Source of the DNA: Kordiimonas aestuarii | GTDB taxonomy: Bacteria; Pseudomonadota; Alphaproteobacteria; Sphingomonadales; Kordiimonadaceae | DNA length: 64,000 nucleotides | Direction of reading: 5' to 3' | Assembly (NCBI RefSeq): GCF_025574465.1 | Contig: NZ_JAOBPP010000021.1 | Location: forward strand, 1,054,001-1,118,000 | Shown here: in pieces, positions 60,951 through 64,000 of the stretch | Position numbering within the stretch: position 1 is the first letter of the stretch | Layout: the number at the start of each line of letters is the position of its first letter | Translations under genes and position numbers: made by a program | Notes under the pieces: generated by a model | The model's input: the letters and a program-made list of their open reading frames with translations, nothing else | Told to the model about the DNA's origin: nothing | The model's database searches: none

Positions 60951-61718
60951 GTGACAACTCTGATCAACGGCATTCGCTCCATCCTGTTCAATATAATCTT
61001 TTATCCCTTTACGGTGCTTTATTGCGGCGGGGTTCTGATGCCGCTGTGCCTTGCCAAGACGGATTATGCCGTTCGGCGCGGTATCCTTGGCTATTGCCTG
61101 TCATCGCTGTGGATCGCCCGTTTCACACTGGGCCTCAAGTATGAGTATCGCGGCGCGGAGAAGCTGCCGAAAGAGGGAGCTTTCATTCTGGCGGCCGCAC
61201 ACCAGAGCAATATGGACCCGATCCTTACCTTCCCTCTGCGCAATGATGTGACGGCGCTGGCAAAAAAGCAGCTCTTCAAGGTCCCCTTTATCGGTACGGC
61301 CCTGCGCAAGGCGAAAATCGTTCGGATCGACCGTGAAAGTCGGACGGCGCATAAAGGGATGGAAGATGTGGCGAAACACATTCAGGAGCTGGGCCGTCCG
61401 CTCATTGTGTACCCGCAAGCCACCCGCGTGCGCCCCGGCCATTACAAGCGGCTGAAAAGTGGTGCCTATTATCTGCAGGCCGACACCAGTCTGCCGGTAT
61501 ATACGGTGTCAACCAACACCGGTCTTTTCTGGACCAAAGGTTTCTGGCATCGCGGCGGTACAGCCGTATACGAGATTAACGGCCCGCTGCCACACGGTCT
61601 TGATAAGACTGAATTCATGGAAGCCATCGACAAGGCCGTGGTCAGGCGGTCTGATGAATTGATGCTGGAAGCCGGGTATGGATACCTGCTTGAGCAGCGT
61701 GTGGATGACGACGCCTGA
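60951..61718 (+). CDS. 1-acyl-sn-glycerol-3-phosphate acyltransferase (PlsC-like)
   Basis: Protein of 255 residues from GTG 60951, with GGGAG upstream; ATG 60933 and a longer frame from 60888 are alternatives. A membrane-anchoring N-terminus precedes the HX4D catalytic motif H84-QSNM-D89. The substrate-phosphate motif reads YPQATR (154-159) instead of the usual PEGTR. It would acylate lysophosphatidic acid to phosphatidic acid at the inner membrane. Confidence 0.85.
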   Translation: MTTLINGIRSILFNIIFYPFTVLYCGGVLMPLCLAKTDYAVRRGILGYCLSSLWIARFTLGLKYEYRGAEKLPKEGAFILAAAHQSNMDPILTFPLRNDVTALAKKQLFKVPFIGTALRKAKIVRIDRESRTAHKGMEDVAKHIQELGRPLIVYPQATRVRPGHYKRLKSGAYYLQADTSLPVYTVSTNTGLFWTKGFWHRGGTAVYEINGPLPHGLDKTEFMEAIDKAVVRRSDELMLEAGYGYLLEQRVDDDA

Positions 61719-61839
61719 GCCGCCTTTACCTCAGGCACAAGCTTTCCTCGCATGAAAGTGAAGAATTTCTCGCGCGCGCGGGGCTTGTAGATGGCCCCGG
61801 TCCTCCTAAACTGTTATACAGGAAAAAGAGGGCCAAGCC

Positions 61840-62703
61840 ATGAGCACCAAGCCGATGACCGACACGAGCCTTGATCACATCGCAGCCAAACTGCAGGAGC
61901 ATCATCAACGATATGGTGACTTGTCCGGCATGTCTCTGGCCAAAATCGGTAACCTTCTTAAAAAAACCGCCGCCGTCATGTTCCCGCACTATGCTGTGGC
62001 GGAAGATGACGACCTGACGCTTGAAGCACGCCTGTCGCTTCTCGAGCGGGAGCTTTATCAACTGGTGGAGCGCCTGTGCAAAGGCCGTGACGTGGGCTGT
62101 GAGCGGCTTCTGGTGCAGGGCTTCCTGTCAGACCTGCCGTCGATTGCGGATGACGCCTATCTGGACGCACAGGCAATTTTCGACAGTGACCCGGCGTCAT
62201 CGTCCGTGGAAGAAGTGATCCTGTGTTATCCGGGCTTTTACGCGATCATGGCCTACCGGCTTGCACATGCGCTGCACAGGCGGGATGTGCCGTTGCTGCC
62301 GCGGATGATTGCGGAATACGCCCACCAGAAAACCGGCGTGGATATCCACCCGGGCGCGACCATCGGCAAATCATTCTTCATCGACCATGCCACCGGCGTC
62401 GTTGTAGGTGAAACTGCAATCATCGGCAATAATGTCAAAATCTATCAGGGTGTTACCCTTGGCGCACTGCGCGTTGACCGCGACCAGAAGTACCAGAAGC
62501 GCCATCCCACCATTGAAGACAATGTTGTCATCTATGCGGGGGCAACCATTCTGGGCGGTGAAACCATCGTCGGCAATAACTCGGTGATTGGCGGGAACGT
62601 CTGGATAACGCGCTCGATCCCGGCATGGTCGCGGGTGATGTTTCGCCCCTGTGACACCGATGAAATCGTTTCAATCAAATCGCGGCAGAAAGCGCGCGTC
62701 TGA
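61840..62703 (+). CDS. cysE: Serine O-acetyltransferase
   Basis: Protein of 287 residues. An N-terminal helical domain precedes a left-handed beta helix of hexapeptide repeats (about 165-265) with GVDIHPGATIGKSFFIDHAT (H170, D182-H183) and VGETAIIGNNVKIYQGVTLG. It makes O-acetylserine from serine and acetyl-CoA. The cysteine synthase gene follows 45 bases later, so the two enzymes of cysteine synthesis are encoded together. The N-terminal part is of the EpsC-like long type. Confidence 0.92.
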   Translation: MSTKPMTDTSLDHIAAKLQEHHQRYGDLSGMSLAKIGNLLKKTAAVMFPHYAVAEDDDLTLEARLSLLERELYQLVERLCKGRDVGCERLLVQGFLSDLPSIADDAYLDAQAIFDSDPASSSVEEVILCYPGFYAIMAYRLAHALHRRDVPLLPRMIAEYAHQKTGVDIHPGATIGKSFFIDHATGVVVGETAIIGNNVKIYQGVTLGALRVDRDQKYQKRHPTIEDNVVIYAGATILGGETIVGNNSVIGGNVWITRSIPAWSRVMFRPCDTDEIVSIKSRQKARV

Positions 62704-62748
62704 GCGCGTCAAACTGCTGCAGTCATACACCTGAAGAAGGGGGACCTG

Positions 62749-63663
62749 ATGAAAGCTGACTCCATTCTGGATACTATTGGCAATACACCGCACGTGCGTC
62801 TGAAAAAGCTGTTTCCGGACCATGAGGTCTGGATCAAGCAGGAACGAGTAAACCCAGGTGGCTCAATCAAGGACCGCATTGCACTGTCCATGATTGAGGA
62901 AGCCGAGAAAGACGGTTCCCTCAAGCCGGACGGCGTGATTATCGAGCCGACATCGGGTAATACCGGCATCGGCCTTGCCATGGTCGCCGCAGTGAAGGGC
63001 TACCGGCTGATACTGGTCATGCCTGAGTCCATGTCCATTGAGCGCCGCCGTTTGATGCTGGCGTACGGCGCGGAATTTGAGCTGACTCCCAAGGAATTGG
63101 GCATGAAGGGTGCCATCGCCAAAGCGGGCGAGCTTGTAGAGGCGACAGACGGTGCGTGGATGCCGCAGCAGTTCAAGAACCCGGCCAACGTGAAGGTGCA
63201 CCGCGAAACAACCGCGCAGGAAATCCTGGCTGATTTCCCTGACGGGCTGGATTATATGATCACCGGCGTTGGTACTGGCGGGCATATCACCGGATGTGCG
63301 GCTGTCCTGAAAAAGGCATGGCCTGCGTTCAAGGTTTGTGCGGTGGAGCCGACCCTGTCGCCCGTGATGTCAGGTGGCGAACCCGGCCCGCACCCGATTC
63401 AGGGCATTGGCGCGGGTTTTTTGCCCGAGGTGCTGGATATGGACCTGATCGACGAAGTGCTGAAGGTTGAACCGGCTGATGCCAAGGACATGGCACGCCG
63501 GGCGGCGCGTGAGGAGGCGATGCTGGTGGGGGTTTCGTCCGGTGCCACATTGGCGGCCATTGCGTCCAGGGTGAAAGACCTGCCTAAGGGCAGCCGCGTG
63601 ATTGGCTTCTGCTACGATACCGGGGAGCGTTATCTCTCCGTGCCGGACTTTCTGCCGGAATAG
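62749..63663 (+). CDS. cysK: Cysteine synthase A
   Basis: PLP enzyme of 304 residues with the Schiff-base lysine K41 (in NPGGSIKDR), the phosphate/substrate loop PTSGNTG (67-73) and GVGTGGHITG. It replaces the acetyl group of O-acetylserine with sulfide. GGGGGA lies 8 bases before the ATG. The gene is complete and paired with cysE. Confidence 0.94.
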   Translation: MKADSILDTIGNTPHVRLKKLFPDHEVWIKQERVNPGGSIKDRIALSMIEEAEKDGSLKPDGVIIEPTSGNTGIGLAMVAAVKGYRLILVMPESMSIERRRLMLAYGAEFELTPKELGMKGAIAKAGELVEATDGAWMPQQFKNPANVKVHRETTAQEILADFPDGLDYMITGVGTGGHITGCAAVLKKAWPAFKVCAVEPTLSPVMSGGEPGPHPIQGIGAGFLPEVLDMDLIDEVLKVEPADAKDMARRAAREEAMLVGVSSGATLAAIASRVKDLPKGSRVIGFCYDTGERYLSVPDFLPE

Positions 63664-63694
63664 GCTGATAACGACAAAGAGATGAGGGCGAAGG

Positions 63695-64000
63695 CTATTC
63701 TTCGTCCTCGTCTATGCTTGAACTCATCGAGCCTGATTCCAGGCGCACGATCAGCGCGATATGCGAACCACGGATCGCCAGTTCCTTATAGGAACCACGC
63801 GGCAGCGGAATACCTTGGTCGATACAGTGGTTCAGCACTGCCGCCCCCACTTCCCGGCTGTTGAAAAACACGGGGTCGGACCCATCCGACAGGATGAAGC
63901 GCACAGTTACTTCGCCTTCGGCGTCGAGCTCTGATTGTATGGTCTTGATGGGGAGGTTGGCTGAAGAGCCTCGGCTTTCAAGCACGGGGCGCATCGCCAA
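63695..64000 (-). CDS. Small acidic-tailed protein of unknown function, possibly partial
   Basis: Open from the right edge to a stop at 63695, with an internal ATG at 63994, so the true start may lie outside the window. About 100 residues are visible, with a mixed alpha/beta pattern (VTVRFILSDGSDPVFFNSREVGAAVLNHC; GSYKELAIRGSHIALIV) and an acidic tail SSSIDEDEE. No family was recognised. It is convergent with cysK. Confidence 0.55.
   Translation of the reverse strand: MAMRPVLESRGSSANLPIKTIQSELDAEGEVTVRFILSDGSDPVFFNSREVGAAVLNHCIDQGIPLPRGSYKELAIRGSHIALIVRLESGSMSSSIDEDEE

Noticed and set aside
1..64000. tRNA, rRNA, CRISPR arrays, restriction or abortive-infection systems
   Set aside because: None could be seen in any strand; the island cargo is biosynthetic rather than defensive.

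Overview
The window reads as chromosomal DNA of a Gram-negative bacterium, most likely an alphaproteobacterium. The gene set points that way: TonB-dependent receptors, a FecI/FecR pair, OpgGH glucan synthesis, an ECF41 sigma factor and PaiB-like flavoproteins. An order such as Kordiimonadales is only a guess. No rRNA, tRNA or CRISPR array was seen.

The most striking structure is a 21.9-kb mobile island, 2475-24409. Its two ends are inverted copies of a 17-base sequence (15/17 identical, TGT...ACA ends). It is flanked by a perfect 5-base duplication, ATTTG, at 2470-2474 and 24410-24414. A tnsA N-terminal remnant reads inward from the left end. The left end abuts the stop codon of a yhiN/HI0933-family gene. 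All this indicates a decayed Tn7-like transposon. An IS3-family element (about 2746-4211) has replaced the rest of tnsA, and no tnsB, tnsC or tniQ is visible.

The island's cargo (4458-24135) is an unusual biosynthetic cluster. It holds two pyruvyl-transferase-family proteins, two PhyH dioxygenases, a tandem-duplicated methyltransferase whose first copy looks catalytically degenerate, and a TPR/hydrolase-like protein. It also holds a GT2-ACP-acyl-AMP-ligase operon, an atypical P450, a 911-residue double glycosyltransferase, three more methyltransferases, a radical SAM protein of the RiPP C-methyltransferase type and a truncated phosphoesterase. I infer that it makes or decorates a surface glycoconjugate or acylated natural product; the product is unknown.

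Right of the island come a secreted lipocalin-like protein, a MipA/OmpV porin-like protein and a FecI-FecR-TonB receptor set (24.7-31.0 kb). Next is an inositol locus (31.1-37.9 kb): inositol-1-phosphate synthase, a CDP-alcohol phosphatidyltransferase and a flippase, facing a CTP:inositol-1-phosphate cytidylyltransferase-like gene and an MMPL exporter. This suggests CDP-inositol-dependent synthesis and export of an inositol lipid or phosphodiester. A tripartite RND efflux operon follows (38.1-43.5 kb).

From 43.6 to 53.8 kb lies a candidate catabolic locus for beta- or omega-amino-acid peptides or amides: a P1/S58 (NylC/DmpA-like) peptidase, a LysR regulator, a POT peptide transporter, a NylB-like serine hydrolase, a TonB receptor, a PaiB-like protein and a class III omega-aminotransferase. 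The remainder is opgG-opgH, an AhpD-like gene with an ECF41 sigma factor and a matching promoter, a second PaiB-like gene with a 12-base palindrome at its start, a PilZ protein, an acyltransferase, cysE-cysK and a partial gene at the right edge.
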